DNA of 21,527 nucleotides from the NCBI GenBank assembly GCA_041750915.1, contig JBGSYJ010000087.1, positions 1 through 21,527 of the forward strand. The letters are read 5' to 3'. The notes under the pieces are model-generated. The model saw only the letters and a program-made list of their open reading frames with translations, did not search any database and was not told where the DNA came from. Positions 7,671 to 14,904 of the stretch are shown in pieces; position 1 is the first letter of the stretch; every line of letters starts with the position of its first letter. The stretch comes from JBGSYJ01 sp041750915. Its GTDB lineage: Bacteria > Acidobacteriota > Thermoanaerobaculia > Gp7-AA8. The position numbers and the translations under genes were made by a program.

Positions 7671-9206
7671 ATGGCACACCTGGGGACGATCGTCGCAAGG
7701 CACGCGCGGAACCGGCCGGACCATGAAGCCGTAGTGTTCGGGGATCAGCGCTTCACATGGAGCGATTTCAACGAGCGCGTGAACCGCGCATCGAACGCTC
7801 TCTTTGATCTGGGACTGCAAAAGGGCGATGCCGTGGCGCTACTCCTTCCCAACTGCGTCGAGCTCATCGATCTGTACTGGGCGGCTGCGCAGACAGGAAT
7901 CGTCGTCGTGCCGCTCAGCCCCCTCCTTCGCGGAACTGGCCTGCTCTCGCTGCTGAAAGATTCAGGGTCGAAGGCACTCATTACGACGGCGTCCATGATT
8001 CCCGTGGTCGAGGAAATTCGCGGTGAACTTCCCGGGATTCCAGCAGACCGCTGGATCGTCATCGAAGATGCCGTTGACGGTTTCGGCAACTACGACCGCC
8101 TGGTCCGTTCTGCAAGCAGCGAGCGGACTTCGATCGAACTTTTCAGTGACGACACGTACAACATCATCTACAGCAGCGGAACGACCGGGTTGCCAAAGGG
8201 AATCATCCACACCCACGAGATCCGCGCGAACTATTGCTCTGTGTTCGCAAACGCATTCCGGATGACTCCCGAAAGCATCGTCATGCATGCGGGCTCTCTG
8301 ATCTTCAACGGCGCGCTCGTGACCTTCTTCCCGTCATTCCTTCTCGGGGCGCGCTACATTCTCCGGCCTCGATTCGACCCCGAGGACTTTCTCGATACGA
8401 TTCGACGCGAGAACGTCACACATATGATGATGGTTCCCTCGCAGATCGTGGCGATGCTCGACTCACCCGGCTGCACTGAGGACACTCTGCAGTCGATCGA
8501 GATGCTCTGTTCGGTCGGCGCCCCGCTGCACAGAGAGCACAAACAGCGACTGAAGAGCATCGCGCCGAATGTCCTGTACGAACTGTATGGTCTGACCGAA
8601 GGATTCGTCACGGTGCTCGACCGGACCGACTACGAGCGGAAACTCGACTCCGTCGGGCCACCCGCGCACTTCAACGAGATGCGCATCGTCGGTACGGACG
8701 GCAAAGATCTTCCGCCGCGCGAGGTGGGAGAAATCGTCGGCCGCGGAGCGTTTCTGATGCCGGGATATCACGGCCGTCCGGATCTCACCGAGAAGGCGAT
8801 CGTCGATGGCTGGCTGCACACCGGCGATCTGGGATACGTCGATGAAGACGGTTTTCTCTATCTCGTCGATCGAAAAAAGGATCTCATCATCTCGGGCGGC
8901 ATCAACGTCTACCCGAAGGACATCGAAGAGGTTCTCGTGCAACATCCCGCTGTGCGCGAAGCGGCGGTCTTCGGGATTCCCAGTGAAAAGTGGGGTGAGG
9001 TTCCCCTCGGTGCGGTCGTTCTGAAGAGCGGTTCGACAATCGGTGCCGACGAACTGCGTGACTGGACGAACGCGCGCGTGGCCGCACGGTATCAACAGTT
9101 GAAAGAGATCCTGATTCTGGAAGACTTTCCCCGATCGTCCGCGGGCAAAACACTCAAACGGATGTTGCGCGAACCGTACTGGGCAGGCCACAAGGCGCAC
9201 ATCTGA
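7671..9206 (+). CDS. Class I AMP-forming acyl-CoA ligase (fatty-acyl-CoA synthetase-like)
   Basis: A 511-residue adenylate-forming enzyme of usual family length. It converts a carboxylic acid, ATP and CoA to acyl-CoA, AMP and PPi. Motifs in order: P-loop YSSGTTGLPKG (167-177), A5 YELYGLTEG (303-311), A7 TGD with D386, A8 hinge VDRKKDLIISGG with R401 (399-410), and the C-terminal SSAGKTLKR carrying the adenylation lysine K493. The C-terminus is EPYWAGHKAHI. Overall likeness is to medium/long-chain or aryl acyl-CoA ligases rather than acetyl-CoA synthetases or NRPS domains. ATG 7671 lies 3 nt behind the second hydrolase, and it is the last gene of the operon. A long stem-loop repeat (9230-9317) follows. 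A fragment of the C-terminus of a related ligase recurs at 12782-12835. Confidence 0.93.
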   Translation: MAHLGTIVARHARNRPDHEAVVFGDQRFTWSDFNERVNRASNALFDLGLQKGDAVALLLPNCVELIDLYWAAAQTGIVVVPLSPLLRGTGLLSLLKDSGSKALITTASMIPVVEEIRGELPGIPADRWIVIEDAVDGFGNYDRLVRSASSERTSIELFSDDTYNIIYSSGTTGLPKGIIHTHEIRANYCSVFANAFRMTPESIVMHAGSLIFNGALVTFFPSFLLGARYILRPRFDPEDFLDTIRRENVTHMMMVPSQIVAMLDSPGCTEDTLQSIEMLCSVGAPLHREHKQRLKSIAPNVLYELYGLTEGFVTVLDRTDYERKLDSVGPPAHFNEMRIVGTDGKDLPPREVGEIVGRGAFLMPGYHGRPDLTEKAIVDGWLHTGDLGYVDEDGFLYLVDRKKDLIISGGINVYPKDIEEVLVQHPAVREAAVFGIPSEKWGEVPLGAVVLKSGSTIGADELRDWTNARVAARYQQLKEILILEDFPRSSAGKTLKRMLREPYWAGHKAHI

Positions 9207-9229
9207 CGAACGAAGTTAAGCTGGAAAAG

Positions 9230-9317
9230 GTGTCATCCTGAGCGAAGCGAAGGATCCCCTGATTGCTTGCGGCACAGCGAGTCCTGAGGGGATCCTTCGC
9301 TCCGCTCAGGATGACAC
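9230..9317. repeat. Palindromic repeat family 1, copy 1 (TGTCATCCTGAGCG type)
   Basis: Left arm 9230-9260 begins GTGTCATCCTGAGCG and right arm 9287-9317 is its reverse complement with one mismatch; the central 26 nt are unrelated. It sits between the convergent ligase and lipoprotein genes and could form a long hairpin that stops transcription from both sides (inference). The same arms recur at 9900-9973 and 17052-17143. Related sequences create spurious reading frames with SEAKDP or RFAQDD in many environmental genomes. Confidence 0.85.
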
Positions 9318-9379
9318 GCGTTCGTTCGCTGCTTAGCTTGGGAGATTGGCTCTGACCGACCCCTGACGTATCTCGATCT

Positions 9380-9853
9380 CTAATTTGGGTAGAGCCGATG
9401 GAGGGAGATCACGGTCACGCCTTTTCCGTCGGTTGCCGCCTGGATTGCGGAGTGGGTTCCATCCGGGCGAGCCACAGAGACTGTCTTCAACTGTTCGCCC
9501 ATGGTAATTGACTCTTTCAAGGTGCCGAGTTTTGCTCCTTCAACCTTGTAGAAGGCTTCGACCTTTGCGGGCGAATCCGTGGTCCGATAGTGGACAGCGA
9601 ACGTATCTCCGGTTGCGCCCTGCAGCTTGACCCGCGAATATTCGACTTCCGTAGCGCCCGGGTAGACTGGGAGACCGATCTTTTCGTCGGTCACTTCGCC
9701 CTGGTATGGCGGCGGTTGATCGGCGGACTGCTCGACCTCTGTGCCATCGGACTGGGCCGGGACTTCAGCTGGCGAATCGGATACGCCGGCTCTCTCACCA
9801 CCTCCACAAGCTGCCAGAGACATCGCAAAGATTACAACCAGCGCATTTTTCAT
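9380..9853 (-). CDS. Small putative lipoprotein of unknown function
   Basis: A 157-residue protein with an N-terminal lipoprotein signal: MKNALVVIFAMSLAAC, lipobox LAAC with C16 as lipidation site, then a Gly-rich GGG and a Glu/Gln/Pro-rich linker (residues about 20-50). The mature part has a compact alpha/beta pattern (GLPVYPGATEVEYSRV, FAVHYRTTDSPAKVEAFYKV, ending HRLYPN). PVYPGA followed by an AKVEAFYK segment recurs in small bacterial lipoproteins of unknown role. The frame stays open upstream to 10000, but that part translates repeat copy 2 (frame containing RFAQDD), so the start is ATG 9853. No Shine-Dalgarno is visible; TATACT ends 6 nt before the ATG, consistent with a leaderless message. 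It is a single gene, convergent with the ligase. Confidence 0.8.
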   Translation of the reverse strand: MKNALVVIFAMSLAACGGGERAGVSDSPAEVPAQSDGTEVEQSADQPPPYQGEVTDEKIGLPVYPGATEVEYSRVKLQGATGDTFAVHYRTTDSPAKVEAFYKVEGAKLGTLKESITMGEQLKTVSVARPDGTHSAIQAATDGKGVTVISLHRLYPN

Positions 9854-9859
9854 GGCCGG

Positions 9860-9865
9860 AGTATA
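9860..9865 (-). promoter_or_regulatory. Possible -10 box for a leaderless lipoprotein transcript
   Basis: TATACT on the minus strand ends 6 nt before the lipoprotein ATG at 9853, so a start about 7 nt downstream would fall on the A of ATG. No ribosome binding site lies in the gap. No good -35 box is seen at the normal distance. Confidence 0.35.
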
Positions 9866-9899
9866 CGCGGTAAGGTCGTGGAGACCGTTCGCGGGAGAG

Positions 9900-9973
9900 G
9901 TGTCATCCTGAGCGAAGCGAAGGATCCCCCTCAGGATTCGCTCGGTGCAAGCAGTCGGGGGATCCTTCGCTTC
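9900..9973. repeat. Palindromic repeat family 1, copy 2 (one arm truncated)
   Basis: The left end matches copy 1 from GTGTCATCCTGAGCG through the BamHI-like GGATCC core. The right arm (9957-9973) pairs with 9914-9930 over 17 bp, then turns into unrelated sequence where CAGGATGACAC should follow. The copy is therefore a decayed or truncated element. It lies just upstream of the lipoprotein gene. Confidence 0.75.
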
Positions 9974-10217
9974 AACGAGCGACTCCTGCGCTTCGACCAT
10001 GATCCTGATCAGGGACTAGTAGGGCAAGGTGGCGCATTCATCCCTCCGTTGCTGGCCATAAAACGGACATCTGACGACAGTCCTTGCTCCGCAAGGATTC
10101 GACGCCGAGTTCGTTCAGGTTGCACCACCTCTTCACGCGTTATCCACGCTGGCTCACTACACTGACCGAGTTCACAAAGCCCCCCAACAAGCCGGCAATT
10201 ACCAAGAGGAGACTGGG
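9974..10217. other. Intergenic stretch, no gene recognised
   Basis: This holds no convincing reading frame. It contains a perfect 10-bp palindrome CCTGATCAGG (10004-10013) and a small hairpin with TCCTTGC/GCAAGGA arms and a 3-nt loop (10081-10097). The promoter of the operon starting at 10218 should lie here, but no good -35/-10 pair stands out. Confidence 0.5.
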
Positions 10218-10766
10218 ATGATCTCGCGCTGGACCCTGCTGCTGTGCACGATGTTTACGCTCGTTCCGCCAGCACTCGCGGCCAGCGAACCTGCGGAGTC
10301 GCTCACACTTTCTGGCGATGCTCAAGCGCTTCCGTCATTACCTGACGGGATCACGCAGCTTCGCTTCGACGAGTTCTTCGAGCCGATCGGCCGAGGCGGC
10401 CTCGAGTTCTCCGAAAAGGTGAAAGGGCTCGACGGGCGACGAGTGCGGATTCTCGGGTACATGGTGCGGCGCGACGATCCGGTTCCGGGAACGCTCATCC
10501 TGACGCCGAGGCCGGTGCAGTTGCACGACCACGAGTATGGCCTAGCCGACGATCTTCCCGCAGCCACTCTCTACGTGACTGTGCCGAACTCTCCGGGACG
10601 TACGGTGACCTGGACGCCCGGCCTGCTTCTTCTCACAGGGACTTTGAGCATCGGAAACCATGAAGAACCCGACGGCCGCATCTCGAGCGTCCGCCTGACC
10701 CTCGACCCACCCCCAGCCGCTGCAGTCGAAACCCGGCAACAGCCGGATCAAAAGGAGAAACGATGA
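10218..10766 (+). CDS. Exported hypothetical protein, possibly DUF3299-like, in operon with alkaline phosphatase
   Basis: A 182-residue protein with a signal peptide (hydrophobic core about residues 6-20, cleavage likely after ALA). GAGGAG lies 6 nt before ATG 10218. The mature part has a short beta-rich domain: LRFDEFF, then LDGRRVRILGYMV (about 72-84), LILTPRPVQLHDHEYGLADD and a C-terminal LLLTGTLSIGN. The LxGRRVRIxGYMV stretch followed by a histidine-containing LTP...H.H loop recalls DUF3299-type periplasmic proteins, but without their cysteine; that link is tentative. The C-terminal 20 residues are a charged and Pro/Gln-rich tail. The stop codon overlaps the alkaline phosphatase start (ATGA), so the two proteins are translated together. 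The three His in QLHDHEYG and IGNHEE could bind metal, perhaps as a metal-handling partner of the phosphatase (speculative). Confidence 0.75.
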   Translation: MISRWTLLLCTMFTLVPPALAASEPAESLTLSGDAQALPSLPDGITQLRFDEFFEPIGRGGLEFSEKVKGLDGRRVRILGYMVRRDDPVPGTLILTPRPVQLHDHEYGLADDLPAATLYVTVPNSPGRTVTWTPGLLLLTGTLSIGNHEEPDGRISSVRLTLDPPPAAAVETRQQPDQKEKR

Positions 10767-12730
10767 GAACGAGACTTCGAGAGATCACGCTCACGCTGGC
10801 CGCTCTGGCCATCACAACCGCAGCACACGCCGCACCTTCGGTGACGCGCCTTACGCCGCCGAGCGAGTTGTTCAGCTCCGGGAATTCGAATGCGCCGTAC
10901 GTGTCGCGCTTTCTGCCTGGCCAGCGCTTCGACCTCCAGGCGACGATCCGGCCAGACGCGGGTCAGACGATCACGGGCGTCCAGTTCTTCGTCAACGGAT
11001 CGGCGGTCGCTGGTCCGGTAGCCCTCACAGGGGCAACGGTGGCAGGCCTTCCGGCGAACACCACGATCGCGAGTCTGCGCGCTTATTCAGTCAATCATCC
11101 GGGCGTCCACGAACTTCGAGTGGTTGCGAGGCAGAGTGACAATCAAACGGTCAGCGCGCGCGGAAACTTCGAGATCGTTCGCCTTGACGGCGTCGGCCGC
11201 AAGGCGAAGAACGTGATCTATATGATTGGCGATGGCATGGGGATCGCGCATCGTACCGCGGCGCGCATCATGCTCAACGGAGTCAGCCAGGGGAAAGCAA
11301 AAAGCCTGCTCTCCATGGACAAGTTTCCTTATACGGGAGTGGTGATCACGCATTCATTGAACTCGATCGTCACGGACTCGTCGCCCGGCGCCGCCTGCTA
11401 CGCGAACGGGAACAAGAGCAACAACAATCAGCACGGCGTCTTTCCCGACGACACGACCGCAAATTTCGACAACCCACGTGTCGAATCGATTGGCGAATAT
11501 CTCGCACGGACTCAGGGCAAGTCCCTCGGCATCGTCACGACCTCTGACGTTTTTGATGCCACGCCCGCTTCGTTCGCCTCCCACACGCAGAGCCGCGGTG
11601 CCGGCACAGGAATCGTCGACCAGTTCTTTGACGACCGCGGCCTGACCGGACTCTCCGTGCTCCTCGGTGGCGGACGGAAGTGGTTCCTTCCCGCCTCGAC
11701 TCCGGGATCAGCACGCGGGAACTCGACCGACTACGTCCTTCCCGCCGACATCGTCTCGGGGTGGGGCGCCGCATCGGGCGCTCTCGACCCGGAGCGCAAT
11801 CTGATTGCAGGATTCCAGGGCGCAGGCTTTTCGTACGTCGCAAACGCGACGGAGCTCCTCGCGGTTTCACCTTCAACTACCCGGCTGCTCGGGCTCTTCT
11901 CGCTGTCGAACATGAACGTCGCGCTCGATAAGATCGACAAGCGACGAGGCACTTCCACAGTCGTCGACGATTACGGATTCCCGGATCAGCCCATGCTCGA
12001 TGAGATGACCGACAAGGCGCTCCAGGTTCTGAGCAACGACCGGGACGGATTCGTGCTGATGGTCGAGGCCGCCTCGATCGACAAGCAAGGGCACAACATG
12101 GATACGGAGCGATGGATTCTCGACACCATCGAGTTCGATCGCGCTATCGAGAAAGCCCGGCAATTTGCCGAGCGCAACCCCGATACCGTCGTCGTGATCA
12201 CGGCAGACCACGAATGCGCCGGTGTCAACATCATTGGTTCGTCGCGAGTAACGAACGCCGATCTGGAGACGCGTGCACTTTCCGGCGAAGGCGCTGCTCA
12301 GCTCCGCAGCAACGTCGTCGGAACGTATGATCAAGCTGGGTTCCCACAATACACGATCGATCCGGACGGCTATCCGACAACAACAGACATCGACCGCCGA
12401 ATGCTGATCGGTTACGCGGCGAACGCCGACCGCTACGAGGACTGGCTCACGAACCCGCTGCCGCTGCGAGACAGCCAGCAGCCCTTCAATGGAGTTCCGC
12501 CGCTTAGCACCTATCCTTCAGGTCCGCTCAGCCGCGACACGGCAGGAAACTTTCTGGTGACCGGACAGGTCGCGGACGGCTCAGCCGCGCATACCGCTTC
12601 TGACATCGTCGTTTCTGCGACGGGAAGAGGAGCCGCGCAGTTCAGCGGCGTCATGGACAACACGGATGTGTTCTTCCGCGTCATGAATGTCGTTCTGGGC
12701 GGCGAGAAGATTCCGGGCAACGACAGGTAA
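10763..12730 (+). CDS. Secreted alkaline phosphatase, PhoA family, with N-terminal Ig-like domain
   Basis: A 655-residue exported phosphomonoesterase. It has a signal peptide (1-23, AHA cleavage), then a beta-sandwich region at about 25-140 (VTRLTPPSELFSSGN, VQFFVNGSAVAGP, NHPGVHELRVVAR) that looks like an Ig-type domain, then the catalytic domain from about 148. Metal and active-site motifs: IYMIGDGMG with D157, nucleophile in TDSSPGAAC (D205-S206), EAASIDKQGH with E435, D440 and H444, TADHECAG with D482-H483, and the late AAHTASD histidine. It should be periplasmic or secreted and binds two Zn and one Mg (family knowledge). AAGGAG lies 6 nt before the ATG, which overlaps the upstream stop. 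No Pho box was found. The length is longer than E. coli PhoA (about 470) because of the extra N-terminal domain and inserts. Confidence 0.93.
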   Translation: MRTRLREITLTLAALAITTAAHAAPSVTRLTPPSELFSSGNSNAPYVSRFLPGQRFDLQATIRPDAGQTITGVQFFVNGSAVAGPVALTGATVAGLPANTTIASLRAYSVNHPGVHELRVVARQSDNQTVSARGNFEIVRLDGVGRKAKNVIYMIGDGMGIAHRTAARIMLNGVSQGKAKSLLSMDKFPYTGVVITHSLNSIVTDSSPGAACYANGNKSNNNQHGVFPDDTTANFDNPRVESIGEYLARTQGKSLGIVTTSDVFDATPASFASHTQSRGAGTGIVDQFFDDRGLTGLSVLLGGGRKWFLPASTPGSARGNSTDYVLPADIVSGWGAASGALDPERNLIAGFQGAGFSYVANATELLAVSPSTTRLLGLFSLSNMNVALDKIDKRRGTSTVVDDYGFPDQPMLDEMTDKALQVLSNDRDGFVLMVEAASIDKQGHNMDTERWILDTIEFDRAIEKARQFAERNPDTVVVITADHECAGVNIIGSSRVTNADLETRALSGEGAAQLRSNVVGTYDQAGFPQYTIDPDGYPTTTDIDRRMLIGYAANADRYEDWLTNPLPLRDSQQPFNGVPPLSTYPSGPLSRDTAGNFLVTGQVADGSAAHTASDIVVSATGRGAAQFSGVMDNTDVFFRVMNVVLGGEKIPGNDR

Positions 12731-12750
12731 CTTTCCTTCAGCGCACAGGG

Positions 12751-12773
12751 AGGGCGGTGTACAGCACCGCCCT
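12751..12773 (+). terminator. GC-rich hairpin after alkaline phosphatase
   Basis: AGGGCGGTG and CACCGCCCT form a perfect 9-bp stem with loop TACAG, 20 nt after the phosphatase stop codon. It is not followed by a U-run, so intrinsic termination would be weak. Confidence 0.55.
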
Positions 12774-12781
12774 TCCTGACT

Positions 12782-12835
12782 CTGCTCAAACGGATACTTC
12801 GCGAACCCTATTGGGCAGGCTACAAGGCTCACATA
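12782..12835 (+). pseudogene. C-terminal relic of a second acyl-CoA ligase (18 codons)
   Basis: The plus strand here encodes LLKRILREPYWAGYKAHI, against TLKRMLREPYWAGHKAHI at the C-terminus of the ligase ending at 9206. That is 15 of 18 residues identical and about 43 of 54 bases. Most base changes are silent, so the source was a paralogous ligase under purifying selection, not a fresh copy of the gene at 7671. There is no upstream ligase sequence (a hairpin and the phosphatase gene precede it), and the stop codon position reads TGG. It is a remnant left by deletion or rearrangement. Confidence 0.75.
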
Positions 12836-12860
12836 TGGACTTGCTGGAGCGCGAGAAGTA

Positions 12861-12882
12861 GCGGGACATTCCGATGTCCCGC
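12861..12882 (+). terminator. Perfect hairpin with TCCG loop
   Basis: GCGGGACAT and ATGTCCCGC form a 9-bp perfect stem closed by TCCG, followed by ATTTC. It lies between the ligase relic and the convergent S41 peptidase gene. It may be a terminator for plus-strand transcription, or an inherited terminator of the lost ligase gene. Confidence 0.5.
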
Positions 12883-12970
12883 ATTTCAGAGAGTAAAGCG
12901 GTAGGAGCTATGGGGCATTCATCCCAGGGTCGTCGCGCCAGAACTCGCGAGACTTCAACGAACGAAGAAC

Positions 12971-12988
12971 GGCGGATCGGAATCCGCC
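12971..12988 (-). terminator. Hairpin terminator of the S41 peptidase gene
   Basis: On the minus strand GGCGGAT-TCCG-ATCCGCC follows the TAG stop of the peptidase gene by 1 nt and is followed by the T-rich GTTCTTCGTT. Stem 7 bp, loop 4 nt. Confidence 0.6.
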
Positions 12989-12989
12989 G

Positions 12990-14636
12990 CTACGGCGAGG
13001 GATTTCTGGCCTCCTCGAGCCTGCGCCGGAAGTAAGGAACCTGCGGCGCGAGCTCGACCGCTTTCTCGAACGCGGCAACCGCTGCCCCGATATCCCCCTT
13101 CCGCGAGTAGCCTTCACCCAGGCTGTCCCACAGGTTTGCCGAGTCGGGATGTTCGCTCGTGTTGAGACGGAACACCGTGATGGCGTCGTCTAGCTTCTCT
13201 TCTTCGAGGAGAGAGTAGCCGAGCGCATTCAACTCCTGACTCAACGACTGGTACTGGTTGACGGGATCCGACTTGTAGGCGCGGTATGCCGCAATCGCCC
13301 CTTCTGCGCCGCCTGCCGAGATTCCGGTCAGCATCTTTGTACGAAGCAGCGAATCGTCATCGAACGCGATCACAGCATCGAGGACAGGGTCGCGGCCGCT
13401 CATGAGATCGCTCGATGATAGCTCCACGAACAGATGCGGGAGTGTCGACTCGCGATCGTCCGCTGGGTGAACGTCCTGCCACCAGAGGCTCGACGCCCGG
13501 ATCTCCAGACCGCTGTTCGGCAGTCGTATCGGCCGCGGGTCGCCGTAGTGATTTGGCCGAGCGCCCGTCGGCTCTCCAGCAAACATGACGTTCGTATGTT
13601 TCTCCATCATATTGACGAAGTTCTGGGCGGCGGAGAACGTCTCGCGCCCGATGATCGTAAACAGCTTCCCCCGCTGATTGACGTGGTCGCGCTTTATGAT
13701 CTCGTGAATCACGGGAAGCGCGAGTGTATTGTTGCCGCCACCGTTGTTCCGGACGTCGATGACGAGCTTGAAGTCCGGGTTCGCATCGGCTGCAGCGAAC
13801 ACGTCCCTGAAGAACCTCGCGGGCGAGATGTCGTCCTGCCACTGGACAGCTTCGAACTTCACATAGATCGTTTCCGACTCCGGCAGAACCTCGAACCAGA
13901 AGTTCTTCTCGAGAGGCGCCATCGGCCAGACCGGGCGGCCTCGCAGATACAGCGGAAGAGCGCTTCCGCCATCTGCGCGGATCATCTCGAGACTGGGGAT
14001 CTCGCGGAACTGCACCGGCTCGACGTGGACCTCGCGTACTGTGCCGTCTTTTTCAATCGAGAGCTTCACGCGTTCGACCGAGTCCGTCACGCCAAGGGCG
14101 TGAAGGACCTCGGGAATCGCGAGGTACGCGGGCGCCATCGCTCGACCGGTCATGGCGTTGTCGCGTGGAGTCACGCGAAGAACCCGCGTCATGGCTTCCG
14201 AAGCCGTCTGCGACCCGATTCTGACCACCTTTCCGCCCACCAGATTCGCGTACGACTCGGAGGCTGCAGTCACAAAGAGTCCATCGCTGAAGTCGTAGAG
14301 CCGCAGCGGAAGCATGTGGAAGCCAGCGGCCGGTGCGGAGGGATTGATGAACGTGTGACCGTCGCCGACGCTGGCAACGATCTCCGCGATCCCGACGACG
14401 ATCTCGTGATCGGCAAGGTCGGGCACTCTGGCGGACAACGCTTCCGCGGCTGCGTCGAGTTGCTCACGTGACGTTGTGTGGAACGCGTTCTTGTGAACCT
14501 TCGGCAGCTCTCGCCTGAGGGCCTCGATGTCCTCACGCCAGTGCGCCGTCGATTCAGGCGCTCTCGCAGCGTCCGCGGGCAGGCTCGCTCCCGCGAGCAG
14601 AGCGATGGAAAGGATTGCGGATGGCCGTATCAGCAC
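12990..14636 (-). CDS. Secreted S41-type (tail-specific protease-like) peptidase with C-terminal TPRs
   Basis: A 548-residue exported protein. GTG 14636 is chosen because CGAGGAGGA lies 6 nt upstream and a signal peptide follows at once (LIRPSAILSIALLAGASLPA, ADA cleavage); the longer frame begins inside repeat copy A. The region at about 30-110 is the N-terminal helical part with VGDGHTF (about 90-96). LVIDVRNNGGGNN (about 291-303) and the serine motif GRETFSAAQNFVNMM with S335 mark the S41 catalytic core, followed by AGEPTGARPNHYGD. No clear PDZ domain is visible. The last 80 residues (470-548) form TPR-like helices (ALGYSLLEEEKLDDAITVF; LWDSLGEGYSRKGDIGAAVA). It probably acts in the periplasm or outside the cell as a peptidase or a peptidase-like hydrolase; TPRs suggest protein partners. 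Confidence 0.85.
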   Translation of the reverse strand: MLIRPSAILSIALLAGASLPADAARAPESTAHWREDIEALRRELPKVHKNAFHTTSREQLDAAAEALSARVPDLADHEIVVGIAEIVASVGDGHTFINPSAPAAGFHMLPLRLYDFSDGLFVTAASESYANLVGGKVVRIGSQTASEAMTRVLRVTPRDNAMTGRAMAPAYLAIPEVLHALGVTDSVERVKLSIEKDGTVREVHVEPVQFREIPSLEMIRADGGSALPLYLRGRPVWPMAPLEKNFWFEVLPESETIYVKFEAVQWQDDISPARFFRDVFAAADANPDFKLVIDVRNNGGGNNTLALPVIHEIIKRDHVNQRGKLFTIIGRETFSAAQNFVNMMEKHTNVMFAGEPTGARPNHYGDPRPIRLPNSGLEIRASSLWWQDVHPADDRESTLPHLFVELSSSDLMSGRDPVLDAVIAFDDDSLLRTKMLTGISAGGAEGAIAAYRAYKSDPVNQYQSLSQELNALGYSLLEEEKLDDAITVFRLNTSEHPDSANLWDSLGEGYSRKGDIGAAVAAFEKAVELAPQVPYFRRRLEEARNPSP

Positions 14637-14695
14637 GCAGTTCCTCCTCGATTGGCGATACAAAGGTCTTACGCAGGCCGGCCGGCTTTGTTCAG

Positions 14696-14840
14696 CCATG
14701 TGGCAGGGCCTTCCCAGGCCCTGCCTATCGGATAGTGCAGATGTACGACACCTGGAGCCACGTCCCCGTATGAATGCTCCAACCTTCGCACCTCGTTACT
14801 GCCCGAACAAGGCAGGGCCTGGGAAGGCCCTGCCACATGG
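14696..14840. repeat. Nested palindromic repeat family 2, copy A
   Basis: Perfect 31-bp inverted terminal arms (14696-14726 and 14810-14840), each beginning CCATGTGGCAGGGCC. Each arm is itself a hairpin: GGCAGGGCCT-TCCC-AGGCCCTGCC. The interior carries GATGTACGACACCTGGAGC but lacks the matching inner right arm that copies B and C have. It occupies the gap between the divergent peptidase and LolA-like genes, so automatic starts for both fall in it. Confidence 0.88.
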
Positions 14841-14904
14841 GCGATCTCCGGAATGTTGCCGATACGATACCGCGACGATCTGCCCCTTGATACACACTGA
14901 TTCC

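Noticed and set aside
3528..9206. OleABCD-type olefin/beta-lactone cluster
   Set aside because: The four families match, but the thiolase-fold protein lacks His and Asn, both hydrolases have Ser instead of the OleB Asp nucleophile, and the SDR is a short FabG-type rather than the extended OleD type.
9230..9317. tRNA or structured RNA gene
   Set aside because: The fold is a simple long hairpin with copies elsewhere; no cloverleaf or known RNA motif is visible.
13434..14471. 345-residue plus-strand open frame
   Set aside because: Antisense to the S41 peptidase gene, no domain features and no ribosome binding site.
14527..14904. N-terminal extension of the LolA-like protein
   Set aside because: The extension translates repeat copy A and part of the antisense of the peptidase; the signal peptide begins at 14905.
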